Source: Actinomycetes bacterium | GTDB lineage: Bacteria > Actinomycetota > Thermoleophilia > Solirubrobacterales > JACPNS01 | Reading direction: 5' to 3' | DNA: 64,000 bases | Assembly (NCBI GenBank): GCA_023404495.1 | Contig: JAEYBE010000045.1 | Location: forward strand, 8,907-72,906 | Shown here: in pieces, positions 48,275 to 57,082 of the stretch | How positions within the stretch are numbered: position 1 is the first letter of the stretch | How the letters are laid out: every line of letters begins with the position of its first letter | Position numbers and translations under genes: made by a program | The notes under the pieces: model-generated | What the model was told of the DNA's origin: nothing | The model's database searches: none | The model's input: the letters and a program-made list of their open reading frames with translations, nothing else

Positions 48275-49416
48275 TCGCTCTCCTCCGGCGATCCCCAAAG
48301 CCCGCGAACTGCGCGAAGAATGTCCCCCATCGGAAAGCCGGCTGCATCCGCCACATGGATTTCGTCAATTGCGATGCCCAGGTCTCGGAGTTCCGCTTCA
48401 CGGCGCGACCAGAGATGAGGCTTTCCGTTGCACTTCCACCAGTCTCGACCGATGCCGGCTGCGCGCATAGCGAGATGACCGATTATCCGCTCCGCCTTGT
48501 ACGGCTCTACGCGACCGGCTTCAACCTCGCGAATCACCTTTGCCTGAAGCGCAGTGGCGTCCGCCGCGAGGAAGTCATCCGCACCGCTCCAGGCATTCAG
48601 TGGCTTCGCCCACATCGCGGCAATCGTTGCGTCTGACATAACCGACGGTTCAGGCTGCTGATTTCCCGAAAACCTGAACTGTTGCTCAATCCGAACCCAC
48701 GAACCAGCTGGACCGGTCCCGCTCTCTATGGACTTGTCATAGGCGCGGAGCTTGACCTGCTTCCTTGCGGGCGTCCGGAAATAGACAGTTTGAATTTCGC
48801 CGTGTTCGTGCCAGACGTTGCGCTTTAGCCGTGGCAAGTCCATAGCCGCTAGCCCCCTCATAAAGACTTGCCCCTGACGCGGATCGTCAAATTCAAGGTC
48901 GCACGCCAGATCCAGTCGGCGGACATATGGAGTTTCACCGAACAATCCATGCGGATGAAGAAACTCAGACGCTCGCAAGGAGGCAAGCACCGATCCGTTG
49001 TCAAGTTTCCCCGTTGGGGCAAGCCCGGTGGTTTTGTCGGACCCGCCGACGATTGAGGCGAGGTGACCTTCGCAGTAGATCAACTCATATTTAGGGAAGT
49101 AGCCCCAGTGGGCACCGCCGAAGCGCTCCTTGATGTGGGCGGACCCGCGAGTTCCCGGGAAAACTTCCGACGATCCGAGCAGTTCGCGATCGCGCTCATC
49201 CCAGCCCTGCAAGAGCGTTCCCTTCTCGAGCGGACGGCCAAGGTGCATCCAAAGCTTCCAATCCTTCGGACGCCAGCAGAACGACACCGTGTCGACCCCC
49301 CATCCCGCGAGATGCACGCCCGCAGGGAGTTCGACGAAATCGTTTTGAGAACAACCTGTTAGAAGCGGTTGTTTTTCCTTACTGACCCCTGGACGACGCC
49401 CATCAACTGATCTCAT
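48271..49416 (-). CDS. Replication initiation protein-like (Rep_trans type)
   Basis: 381 aa. It shows the R-x-D-x-x-x-D core of Rep_trans/phage replication proteins (VRRLDLACDLEFDD, about 165-178), followed by VKLRAYDKSIESG and SWVRIEQQFRFSG, matching the Y-D-K...R-x-E pattern of the family. An early VDTVSFCWRP strand also fits. It would nick a double-strand origin for rolling-circle replication of the excised circle. It overlaps both neighbours by 4 bp. Exact family assignment is tentative. Confidence 0.72.
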   Translation of the reverse strand: MRSVDGRRPGVSKEKQPLLTGCSQNDFVELPAGVHLAGWGVDTVSFCWRPKDWKLWMHLGRPLEKGTLLQGWDERDRELLGSSEVFPGTRGSAHIKERFGGAHWGYFPKYELIYCEGHLASIVGGSDKTTGLAPTGKLDNGSVLASLRASEFLHPHGLFGETPYVRRLDLACDLEFDDPRQGQVFMRGLAAMDLPRLKRNVWHEHGEIQTVYFRTPARKQVKLRAYDKSIESGTGPAGSWVRIEQQFRFSGNQQPEPSVMSDATIAAMWAKPLNAWSGADDFLAADATALQAKVIREVEAGRVEPYKAERIIGHLAMRAAGIGRDWWKCNGKPHLWSRREAELRDLGIAIDEIHVADAAGFPMGDILRAVRGLWGSPEESE

Positions 49417-49820
49417 CGCGGGCGCCTCCGCACTTCAAACGAAACCACCCCCTCTCCATCGTGTTCGGACGGAGCGGTTTCGCCCGTCGCGCCGCCTAGC
49501 GGCGTCGCATTCGCGCTCTCCGCAACCACCTCCACGTTGCTCACGGTCAGGCGATAAACATTGCCGATGTATCGCCCGCCGGTCAAGTCCGCGAGCGAGG
49601 CAAAACTAGACGTCAGGTAGAACTTGATTTCTTTCGTGGGGACGCTTGCATTCGCCTCACGAATTGCGTTTAGGACTTGCGTCTCGTCGGGAGCAACGAG
49701 CTTCATCCGTTCATCCGTCACGCGGTCTCGGATAGTGAGCAGCAAATAGTGACCCTCTGCTTGCGTGCGCGGTAGCAACCGCTGTGCCCTGATGACTTCG
49801 CCTTTGACCCACATTTCCAT
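49413..49820 (-). CDS. Small element protein of unknown function, 135 aa
   Basis: First gene of the element's minus-strand operon, coupled by ATGA to the Rep-like gene. It is predicted mostly beta (EGHYLLLTIRDRVTDERMKL, GNVYRLTVSNVEVVAES) with a polar tail. Its position next to Rep and its OB-like strand pattern suggest an ssDNA-binding protein. That is inference only; no family is recognised. Confidence 0.7.
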   Translation of the reverse strand: MEMWVKGEVIRAQRLLPRTQAEGHYLLLTIRDRVTDERMKLVAPDETQVLNAIREANASVPTKEIKFYLTSSFASLADLTGGRYIGNVYRLTVSNVEVVAESANATPLGGATGETAPSEHDGEGVVSFEVRRRPR

Positions 49821-49977
49821 TGCTATCTAATTATTACCTACTTTTCTTTGTTGTCAAGTGATCTCTCTTAGCCAAATGTTCGACGCACAAAACCGCATAG
49901 GTATGCGATTTTCGGAGCCTAGAAAAAAGGTTCGGGGAACTTCCGGCCGTTTTTCTTAGATGTGATATTTTCGAAAT
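49821..49977. promoter_or_regulatory. AT-rich divergent control region of the element
   Basis: It contains two dyads: CGCATA-GG-TATGCG (49894-49907), and ATATTT-TCG-AAATAT (49965-49979), which overlaps the excisionase start codon. It is the most AT-rich stretch of the element. It should hold promoters for the rep/RM operon and the excisionase, and possibly a replication origin. Confidence 0.55.
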
Positions 49978-50265
49978 ATGGATAGTAAATACTCAAAAAC
50001 AACGACGTTTTATACGTCACAGGAGGTAGCTGAACTCTGCAAAATCAGTCCACGCACCGTCATGCGTGCAATCGGAAATGGCGAACTGCCGGCGGCGTTG
50101 TTCGGCGAGGAGCGGTGCTACCGCATCCTCGCGAGCGACTTCGCAGCATGGGTTGATCGGCGCATTGAATACGCCGCATCCAAGGCTAGGTCTCGGAAGG
50201 GTTCACGCGGAACGCCCTACGTTCCCGGTTCGCTTCCGAGGGGAGCGTTTCTTCCCACCAACTAG
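49978..50265 (+). CDS. Excisionase-like HTH DNA-binding protein
   Basis: 95 aa. MerR/Xis-type HTH_17: FYTSQEVAELCKISPRTVMR, then AIGNGELPAALFGEERCYRI, and ASDFAAWVDRRIEYA. Such proteins direct excision with a tyrosine integrase or regulate element genes. There is no Shine-Dalgarno before the ATG and a dyad covers it. The 3' end overlaps the convergent integrase by 63 bp. Confidence 0.88.
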   Translation: MDSKYSKTTTFYTSQEVAELCKISPRTVMRAIGNGELPAALFGEERCYRILASDFAAWVDRRIEYAASKARSRKGSRGTPYVPGSLPRGAFLPTN

Positions 50266-51420
50266 TTGATGACCCAACTTCGCGGGCTTCGTGCCCGCGG
50301 AGTTCACTTTCTTCCGGGCGCTGATTATTTCGGCGTCCGGATCTATTGCACCTTGACCCACGAACTGGTCAATCACCTTCGCGTAGGTCGTCTCGGTCAT
50401 GGTGAGTTCATGCCCCATTTGGTAAGCGATCTCAAGGTTGCTGAGCCGCTGCTCCTGAATTAGAAGGCTCGCAAAACTATGCCGAAGGTCATAAGGGCGC
50501 AGGCTATTCAGCCCAACCGCCTTTGCTGCCGGCTGGTAGTACCGACGCCGCCAATTCCGATAGGAGCTGTCCATCCAGGCACCGCCGCCGCGAGTGTAAA
50601 AAACCAGATCATCGGCACCGGGGAACGATGACCGTGAACGCCAATCAAGAAGATCCGCGCTCAAGGAGGGAAGCAGCGAGACCTTTCGCGTCCCCCTTTT
50701 TGTTTTCGGTTCTTTCGGGACCCCGTTCGCCAGCGCCTTGTCCACTCGTATGCCGTCCGGCAGCACATCGTTCCACCGCAATGCAAGTGCTTCCATAGGA
50801 CGAAGTCCGGCGTATCCCAGCACCCCAACCAAGACCGCATCCATTTCGCGGTTCTGCGCCAACAGTTTTGCCCTGACGCCCTCAACTAGAAGTGGACCCG
50901 GGACGGGCGGAGCAATTACGCGCTTCGCCGCGGCCGGCTTTCGCACAGCGCGGGCGGGATTAACTGAAATGTATTCCAGTTCAACAGCGTGTTCCAACAC
51001 GCCCTGAAGAATTGACAACGTCCGTCGGATGGTCGGGTCACCGACGCCGTCTCGGATCATTTCTTGCTTGAAATCAGAAACAGTCTTCGGACGAATTGCG
51101 CGAAGCTGCATTTCCCCGAAACGGTTAACGATGCGCTTGAACTGACGCCGATGAACGACCTGCGTATTTCTCGCAAGCTCGCCCCACCGATTGGGCTGAT
51201 ACTCGTGGAGCATGAATTGCCCGAAAGTCGTCTTTGAAGCCGTCAGTCTCCACTCTTCGCCGCCACTCCTAGCGAGAGCAATCTCCTTGTCGCGGCGGTT
51301 CGCCTCTCTCCACGAGCTGCACGTTTCAGAATGCTTCTTCCCCTGCTGGTCGATCCAGCGCACCCGATACGAATGCCCTACGACCTTTCCGTTTTTTGTC
51401 CGCTCGCGCTTTTCAATCAT
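50203..51420 (-). CDS. Tyrosine recombinase/integrase
   Basis: 405 aa from the ATG at 51420 (GAAGGG upstream); the frame stays open to 51585, inside the right repeat. Domains: arm-binding start (HSYRVRWIDQQGKKHSETC), SAM-like core-binding (about 65-160), catalytic domain with Arg in LGYAGLRPMEALALRWND, Lys in PKTKRGTRKVSLLP, YDLRHSFASLLI (Tyr where HxxR usually has His), QMGHELTM and nucleophile Tyr in TETTYAKVIDQF. A Lys/Arg-rich tail ends it. It integrates the element at tRNA-Thr. Confidence 0.92.
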   Translation of the reverse strand: MIEKRERTKNGKVVGHSYRVRWIDQQGKKHSETCSSWREANRRDKEIALARSGGEEWRLTASKTTFGQFMLHEYQPNRWGELARNTQVVHRRQFKRIVNRFGEMQLRAIRPKTVSDFKQEMIRDGVGDPTIRRTLSILQGVLEHAVELEYISVNPARAVRKPAAAKRVIAPPVPGPLLVEGVRAKLLAQNREMDAVLVGVLGYAGLRPMEALALRWNDVLPDGIRVDKALANGVPKEPKTKRGTRKVSLLPSLSADLLDWRSRSSFPGADDLVFYTRGGGAWMDSSYRNWRRRYYQPAAKAVGLNSLRPYDLRHSFASLLIQEQRLSNLEIAYQMGHELTMTETTYAKVIDQFVGQGAIDPDAEIISARKKVNSAGTKPAKLGHQLVGGKKRSPRKRTGNVGRSA

Positions 51421-51553
51421 TGGCGACAGCCCTTCAGATTGAGTATCGGACACAACGGACAAGAACTTTGACCCATTTGTGCCCCAAAAACTGATGCGAG
51501 ACCGGCCAACATGGTCAGAAGAGCTAATAAACACGCCACTCATGAGGGTTTGT

Positions 51554-51609
51554 ACCCCTTCATTACGAGTGAAGTGCTCTACCAACTGAGCTACGTCGGC
51601 GCAGTCTTG
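51554..51609. repeat. Right attachment repeat with partial tRNA-Thr copy
   Basis: Exact 56-bp copy of 46238-46293. It contains the 5' half and anticodon stem of tRNA-Thr but no 3' half, so it is not a functional tRNA gene. Confidence 0.9.
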
Positions 51610-51682
51610 GGGCTCTGCGCTTGACTACTGCGCCCCAAGCAGCGAATGCAAATCGTATCGTCCGCGCGGGGCCTGGCCAAGC

Positions 51683-52054
51683 TCAGCGCCCGCGCAGTCG
51701 ATCCATCTTCCGCCGATCCCGCTTCGTCGGTCGTCCGGCACCGGCTGCACGTTCAAACACCGTCGGATCGAGCTCGCGCCGTCGCGCCGGACGTGGCCCA
51801 CTGTGATCGACGAAGCACTCTGCCGCGACCGTGGCGCCCACGCGTTTCTCGATCGGGCGCACCACTTCAAGCTCGCGCGTCCAGTCCGGGGCCACCGCCA
51901 CCGTCAGGCGATCGCCGGAGCGCACCACGGAAGATGGCTTGAGGCTTCGCCCGCCCATCCGGACCTTTCCGCCGGTGCACGCGTCCGCGGCGAGCGTGCG
52001 TGTCTTGAACACCCGCACTGCGGCAAGCCATTTGTCGATTCGCACGCTCTCCAC
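51683..52054 (-). CDS. S4-domain RNA-binding protein (Hsp15/HslR-like)
   Basis: About 123 aa from a GTG at 52054 (another GTG at 52045). The S4 motif is clear: VRIDKWLAAVRVFKTRTLAA, CTGGKVRMGGRSLKPSSVV, RSGDRLTVAV. The C-terminus is basic (GRPTKRDRRKMDRLRGR). Hsp15-type proteins bind stalled 50S-nascent-chain complexes. It lies immediately right of the integrated element. Confidence 0.88.
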   Translation of the reverse strand: MESVRIDKWLAAVRVFKTRTLAADACTGGKVRMGGRSLKPSSVVRSGDRLTVAVAPDWTRELEVVRPIEKRVGATVAAECFVDHSGPRPARRRELDPTVFERAAGAGRPTKRDRRKMDRLRGR

Positions 52055-52219
52055 GATCAGCCCATTCTCGCGCAACGCGCGGGGCAGGACGCGCCCCCGG
52101 GGCAGCGACCCCGGCCCCCAATAACGGGTACTCGCCGGTAGGATTGCGGGGACTCGGCCGGATGATCGCTCGTGCGCGTTGGATCCGCCACCACTGCCCG
52201 AAGGAAAGGCACAACAAGA

Positions 52220-54649
52220 ATGCTCAGCTCTCGGCCACTCCCATCGACTCTGCGGCTCGCGCTCGTCCCGCTGGTCGCATTGCTCACCTTGCTCGTGTTC
52301 GCCGCCGACGACGCAGAGTCGAAGCTGCGCAGCCCGCATCTCGAATCCACCTGCCCAGCCGGGTTCACCTACGGCGAAATACTCAACGGCCCCTGGCGCG
52401 TGGAAGGTTGCGCGAAGGGCGCCGATCCGCGCGGATCGGAGCTCAAGCGCACCGTCTTCAGCGGCACCGTCGAGGTGAACGGAATGCTGATCGAGGGAAG
52501 CAACGATCTGATCGCCTACAGCTCAAGTGACGTGGCCAACGCATCACGCGTTTCACTGACCAGCGGCCAGTTCACCACCTACGGCATCAAGCGCGGCTCG
52601 GGTTCAACGATCGTCATCGACCAAGCTGGTCGTCCTGCCAAGCGGGATGAGATCTACCGCGGGAAGATCGATCTCACGCTCGAGACCAACAAGAAGGTCA
52701 AAGATGGCACGGCCTTCACGCTCGATATCCCGACATCCTCCAGCGCGAAGATCAACGGGATGCGCCTGCGCGAGGCGATCACCGGCGCCACCTTGAAACG
52801 CGGCGGCGCCGAGCAGACCCTCAGTCCCGACGACCTGCGCCCGCGCAAGCAGGGGAACTCCGCCGCGACCGTGCAGACCTCCGACGGCACGATCGAGTTC
52901 CGCGGCAAGCTCTCCTTTGCCTCATCGGTTTCCTCGTTGCTGCGCGATTGGACGTCGCCCTCAAAGTTCAAGCTCGTTGACGGCGAAGGCCTGCAGGTCG
53001 ACAACATCAAGTTCGAACTCGATGCGGTCGTGATCCCGGGCATCGGCGGGTTCAACGACTTCTCGATCACCTACAACGCAGCGCGCGACGAATGGGTCGG
53101 CTCGGTGGACCTTGATCTCGGCGAGGATTTCGTCGAGATCCACTTCCAGGTCAACGTCGACGGAACCACCGGGGCGATCCTGCGTATCGAGGCCGACGTT
53201 ACCGGCCTGCGCATCCCGATCGGAAACACCGGGGCGACCCTGCGCGAGATATCCGGATTCTTCCAGCCGAACCCGCTCGTATTCGGCGGCGGTGTCGGCG
53301 CCACCTACGGCCCCAAGCTCGGCTCGTACTACCTCGTCGAGATCACTGGAACGCTCTCGATCCAGCTCGAGCCGAATTTCCGGCTGGAGACCGGAGGCGC
53401 GGCGCGGCTGCTCGCTACCAGCCCCACGAGCCAGCTCGCGCGCGGTAGCTCCGAGCTGATCTTCGACTCCCGCGGCCTGCTCGCGGTTTCGGCCGACGCC
53501 AATGTGAGCGTCGATATCGGCGGTGGCATCGGCGCCGAGGCCAACGCGCGCGGCTCAGGCGCATTCTCGACCAAGAACGCTCGCTTCAACATCGAAGCTT
53601 CGGTCAGCGGCGAGCTCTTCCTCGGCTTCCTCGGCGACTTCACTGTGGCGCGCATCGACGCCGTCATCAGCAGCGAAGGCTGGGGCACATGCGCCCAGCT
53701 CGTCGAGTTCATCAAGGGCGGAATCGGTCAGCACTGGGGAGACGGCATCAAAGTCTTCACCGGCTGCGATCTCTCCGAGTACCAGGTGCCGATCAGCACT
53801 TCCGCCGCCGTCGCCGGACAGCGATCGTTCGTCGTGGGTCCGGATGTGGACCGAATCAACATCGAAGTCACTGCAGACGGTCCGGAGCCGAAGGTCGCGC
53901 TGATCGCGCCTGGCGGCACACCGGTCGCAAGTTCCGCCGTGCTCGGCCGGCGCAAGGTCGGCAACAACGCATCGGTGATCGCGATGCCAGGACAGAGCCA
54001 GCAGATCTTCGCCGTGAACAAGCCCAAGGCCGGCATCTGGAAGGTCGCATGGCCGGACGCGAGCGCGAATGTCACCGGCGTCCGGATCGCTCGCTCGAAG
54101 GCTCCGATCGACGCGGACGTCTCGGTGTCTGAAACCGGTACGCCCGGGCAACGCAAGATCCGCATCGCCAAGCTGAAGAACCTCGCCGGTGGCGAACGCG
54201 CTGTGATCGGTGTACGCACACCCGCAGGCATCGTCCCACTCGGCGAGAGTGGCGGCAAGGATCTGACGGCCAACTTTGCCGACACGGTTTCCGGCGCGCG
54301 TCAGATCGTTGTGATCCCGCTGCGCGACGGAATCCCCAACCCCAGCCGTATGCGCACGCTCGGATCCTTCACCTCGAAGCTTCCAGGTGCCGCCAGCGGA
54401 ATCAAAGCCAAGCGAAGCGGCTCGAGGCTGAAGGTTTCCGCCACGTTGAGAAAGGGGAAGCTCAAGCCGGGCGCCTGGGTCTACATCCTGCGCTCAAAGG
54501 GCAGGCCGATCGCAGCCCGCCGCGGCAAGCCCGGCAAGTCGGTCACCTTCTCGATTCCCGCCGGCGCAAAGCAGCTCTCTGTCGCGGCAAGACCGATGAT
54601 CGGTGGGCGCGTGCTGAAGGTGACTCAGCGGACCAAGTCGATCCGGTGA
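52220..54649 (+). CDS. Large secreted protein of unknown function, 809 aa
   Basis: From the ATG at 52220 with AAGGAAAGG ten bases upstream. Signal peptide: LRLALVPLVALLTLLVFAADD. The mature protein is beta-rich without Cys-rich repeats: an N-terminal part (YGEILNGPWRVEGCAKG), a middle region with many Gly-hydrophobic strands (YLVEITGTLSIQLEPNFRLE, IFDSRGLLAVSADANVSVDI), and C-terminal beta modules ending in a Lys/Arg-rich stretch. I recognise no family. It is probably a cell-surface or matrix protein. Confidence 0.8.
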   Translation: MLSSRPLPSTLRLALVPLVALLTLLVFAADDAESKLRSPHLESTCPAGFTYGEILNGPWRVEGCAKGADPRGSELKRTVFSGTVEVNGMLIEGSNDLIAYSSSDVANASRVSLTSGQFTTYGIKRGSGSTIVIDQAGRPAKRDEIYRGKIDLTLETNKKVKDGTAFTLDIPTSSSAKINGMRLREAITGATLKRGGAEQTLSPDDLRPRKQGNSAATVQTSDGTIEFRGKLSFASSVSSLLRDWTSPSKFKLVDGEGLQVDNIKFELDAVVIPGIGGFNDFSITYNAARDEWVGSVDLDLGEDFVEIHFQVNVDGTTGAILRIEADVTGLRIPIGNTGATLREISGFFQPNPLVFGGGVGATYGPKLGSYYLVEITGTLSIQLEPNFRLETGGAARLLATSPTSQLARGSSELIFDSRGLLAVSADANVSVDIGGGIGAEANARGSGAFSTKNARFNIEASVSGELFLGFLGDFTVARIDAVISSEGWGTCAQLVEFIKGGIGQHWGDGIKVFTGCDLSEYQVPISTSAAVAGQRSFVVGPDVDRINIEVTADGPEPKVALIAPGGTPVASSAVLGRRKVGNNASVIAMPGQSQQIFAVNKPKAGIWKVAWPDASANVTGVRIARSKAPIDADVSVSETGTPGQRKIRIAKLKNLAGGERAVIGVRTPAGIVPLGESGGKDLTANFADTVSGARQIVVIPLRDGIPNPSRMRTLGSFTSKLPGAASGIKAKRSGSRLKVSATLRKGKLKPGAWVYILRSKGRPIAARRGKPGKSVTFSIPAGAKQLSVAARPMIGGRVLKVTQRTKSIR

Positions 54650-54726
54650 ACGCGGCGTAGCGGAGAAGGATTTCGCGGCGCATGAGTCGTGGGCGTTGAG
54701 CACGCTTGCGTCCGCGCAATTAGTGT

Positions 54727-57075
54727 GTGATCGTGAGCGCGCAACAGCAGACGCCGCCGGCCGAACTGATCGCCTGCCGCGGCTTCCATGAGATCTCGCT
54801 GGCCGACGCAGATTGGGCCGGCGGGAAGGGCGCAAATCTCGGCGAGCTGACCGGGCTAGGCATCGCGGTGCCCTCAGGGTTTGTGATCGGCGCACCGGCC
54901 TACGCAGCCTTTTGCGACCGCACCGGACTGCGCGAGCGTTTGGCAGAAGTGCTCGACGGCCTGGACCCCGAAGACTCTGAAGACCTCGCCGCCAGGGCCG
55001 ACGCCACACACCAACTCGCTGGCCACACGCCGCTTCCCCACGCGATCGCCTCCCAGATCGGAGCGGCGTACGGGCGGCTGCGTGCGGGCGACCCGGACCT
55101 GCCGGTTGCGGTTCGCTCTTCGGCGATCGGCGAGGACGCCTCGGGCGAGTCATTCGCCGGGATGCACTCGTCCTACTTGAACGTGCGTGGCGAACAGGAA
55201 TTACTTGAGGCGGTCAAGCGCTGCTGGGCCTCCCTCTTCTCTGCCCGCACGCTCTACTACCGCGCCACCCGCGGACTGCCGCTTGCTGAGATGGACATCG
55301 CCGTCGTCGTCCAGAAGCAGCTGATGGCCAAACGGTCGGGCGTGATGTTCACTGTCGATCCCACCAGTGGGCGCGAAGACCGCCTGGTGATCGAGGCATC
55401 GCTCGGGCTGGGCGAATCGATCGTCTCCGGTGCCGTCACGCCTGACCAGTTCGTCTTCGCCAAGGGCCCGGAGAACGAGTACTCACCGATGCTGGTCGAG
55501 AAGCGCGTTTCACGCAAGGAGATCGCGATCGAGCCGCAGGCCGGTGGCGGCACGGCAGAGCGCTCGCTCGATCACTTCGCTTCGACGCGCGCCGCGATCC
55601 TGGAGTCTGAGGCCGCCCAGATCGCTCACGTCGGGTTGCAGATCGAGCGCCATTACGGCGTCGCACAAGACATCGAATGGGCGTTGGACAACGCCGGCAC
55701 GCTCTGGATCGTGCAGTCGCGGCCGGTGACGGCAACCGGCGGGGCTTCCGCCGCCCCCGTGCCGAGCGGCGAGCGTGGCGGCGTGCTCTTGCACGGCGTT
55801 GGCGCTGGCCTCGGGAGCGCGACCGGGCCCGTGCGGCTCATCGACTCGCCGAAGCAGGCCGGTCAGCTGCGCGAGGGCGAGCTGCTGGTCGCGCACACCA
55901 CGCGTCCCGACTGGGTTCCGCTGATGCGTCGCGCTTCCGGGATCATCACCGACAGCGGCGGGATCACCTCGCACGCGGCGATCATCGCGCGCGAACTTGC
56001 GATCCCGACAGTCGTCGGGACCGGGCGCGCAACTGAGGTCCTGACCGACGGCGAGATCGTGACGATCGATGCCGCCACTGGCCAGGTCTTCTCCGGCGCG
56101 CGCAGAGCTTCCGAGATGCCCTTGCCGGACGGTCAGCGCGCGGTGCCTATTGCGACGACCTCGCCGCCGGCCAACCCGAACGCGCCGGCGATCGAGACCA
56201 GGACCAAGCTGCTGGTCAACCTCTCTGACCCCGAGCAGGCCGACCACGCCGCGTCGCTCGAAGTGGACGGCGTCGGGTTGCTGCGCGCTGAGGTGCTCGT
56301 CGTGCATGCGCTCGGCGGACAGCACCCGCAGTTGCTCGTTGAAGAAGGCCGAGGCGCTGAGTTTGTCGATCGCATGGCCGAGCAGCTGATGCGCTTCACC
56401 GCGGCGTTCGATCCGCGACCGGTCACATACCGAACGATCGACTTTCGCACCAACGAGTTCCGCGACCTCGAAGGCGGCGAGAAGTTCGAGCCGGTCGAGG
56501 ACAACCCGATGCTCGGCATGCGCGGTGTGCAGCGCTATCTGCGCGACCCGAAATTCTTCGCGCTCGAACTTGAGGCGATCCACCGCGTCTACGAGCGCGG
56601 CTTCAAGAACCTCCACGTGATGCTTCCGTTCGTGCGCAGCGCTGCCGAACTTGAGCGCTGCCGGGACCTCGTCGCGCGCGCCGGACTTTCCTCCCTGCCG
56701 GAGTTCGAGCTGTGGGTGATGGCGGAGGTGCCGTCGATGCTCTTCTTCCTGGAGGACGTCGCACGGCTGGGAGTCGCCGGGATCTCGATCGGAACCAACG
56801 ACCTGACGCAGCTGCTGCTTGGCGCCGACCGCGACTCGGCGACGCTGGCCGAAACCTTCGACGCGCGCGACCCGGCGGTTGTCGCATACCTACAGCAGCT
56901 GATTCCGAAGGCCCGCGAGCTGGGGCTTTCCACGTCGATCTGCGGCCAGGCCCCGTCCGACTATCCCGAGTACGCCGAAGTGCTCGTCGCAGCGGGGATC
57001 GACGCGATCTCGGTCAGCATCGACGCGGTGCCCTCGACACGCGCCAACATCGCCGCGGCCGAGGCGAAGGCCTGA
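54727..57075 (+). CDS. ppsA: Phosphoenolpyruvate synthase (pyruvate, water dikinase)
   Basis: 782 aa from a GTG at 54727 (another at 54733). Domains: N-terminal ATP-grasp (GGKGANLGELTGLGIAVPSG, VRSSAIGEDASGESFAGMHS, QKQLMAKRSGVMFTVDP), swivelling phosphohistidine domain with SGGITSHAAIIARELAIPTV (His416), and C-terminal PEP/pyruvate-binding TIM barrel (YRTIDFRTNEFRDLEGGE, GISIGTNDLTQLLLGADRDS, ICGQAPSDYPEY). It makes PEP from pyruvate and ATP for gluconeogenesis. Seven bases before the alcohol dehydrogenase, so an operon. Confidence 0.96.
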   Translation: MIVSAQQQTPPAELIACRGFHEISLADADWAGGKGANLGELTGLGIAVPSGFVIGAPAYAAFCDRTGLRERLAEVLDGLDPEDSEDLAARADATHQLAGHTPLPHAIASQIGAAYGRLRAGDPDLPVAVRSSAIGEDASGESFAGMHSSYLNVRGEQELLEAVKRCWASLFSARTLYYRATRGLPLAEMDIAVVVQKQLMAKRSGVMFTVDPTSGREDRLVIEASLGLGESIVSGAVTPDQFVFAKGPENEYSPMLVEKRVSRKEIAIEPQAGGGTAERSLDHFASTRAAILESEAAQIAHVGLQIERHYGVAQDIEWALDNAGTLWIVQSRPVTATGGASAAPVPSGERGGVLLHGVGAGLGSATGPVRLIDSPKQAGQLREGELLVAHTTRPDWVPLMRRASGIITDSGGITSHAAIIARELAIPTVVGTGRATEVLTDGEIVTIDAATGQVFSGARRASEMPLPDGQRAVPIATTSPPANPNAPAIETRTKLLVNLSDPEQADHAASLEVDGVGLLRAEVLVVHALGGQHPQLLVEEGRGAEFVDRMAEQLMRFTAAFDPRPVTYRTIDFRTNEFRDLEGGEKFEPVEDNPMLGMRGVQRYLRDPKFFALELEAIHRVYERGFKNLHVMLPFVRSAAELERCRDLVARAGLSSLPEFELWVMAEVPSMLFFLEDVARLGVAGISIGTNDLTQLLLGADRDSATLAETFDARDPAVVAYLQQLIPKARELGLSTSICGQAPSDYPEYAEVLVAAGIDAISVSIDAVPSTRANIAAAEAKA

Positions 57076-57082
57076 ACATTCG

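Larger units (their letters stand above)
46238..51609. mobile_element. Integrated mini-element in tRNA-Thr, 5.37 kb
   Basis: Bounded by exact 56-bp direct repeats. Gene content: D12 methyltransferase, NotI-like nuclease, replication initiator-like protein, small unknown protein, excisionase-like HTH, tyrosine integrase next to the right repeat. The interior is less GC-rich than the flanks, notably at 49820-49980. No FtsK/Tra, relaxase or virion gene is present, so transfer would need a helper. Confidence 0.88.

Noticed and set aside
51554..51600. Second tRNA-Thr
   Set aside because: Only the 5' half and anticodon stem are present; the T-arm and 3' acceptor strand are missing. It is the attachment-site copy.
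46238..51609. Prophage
   Set aside because: No capsid, portal, terminase, tail or lysis gene; only integration, replication and restriction functions are seen.
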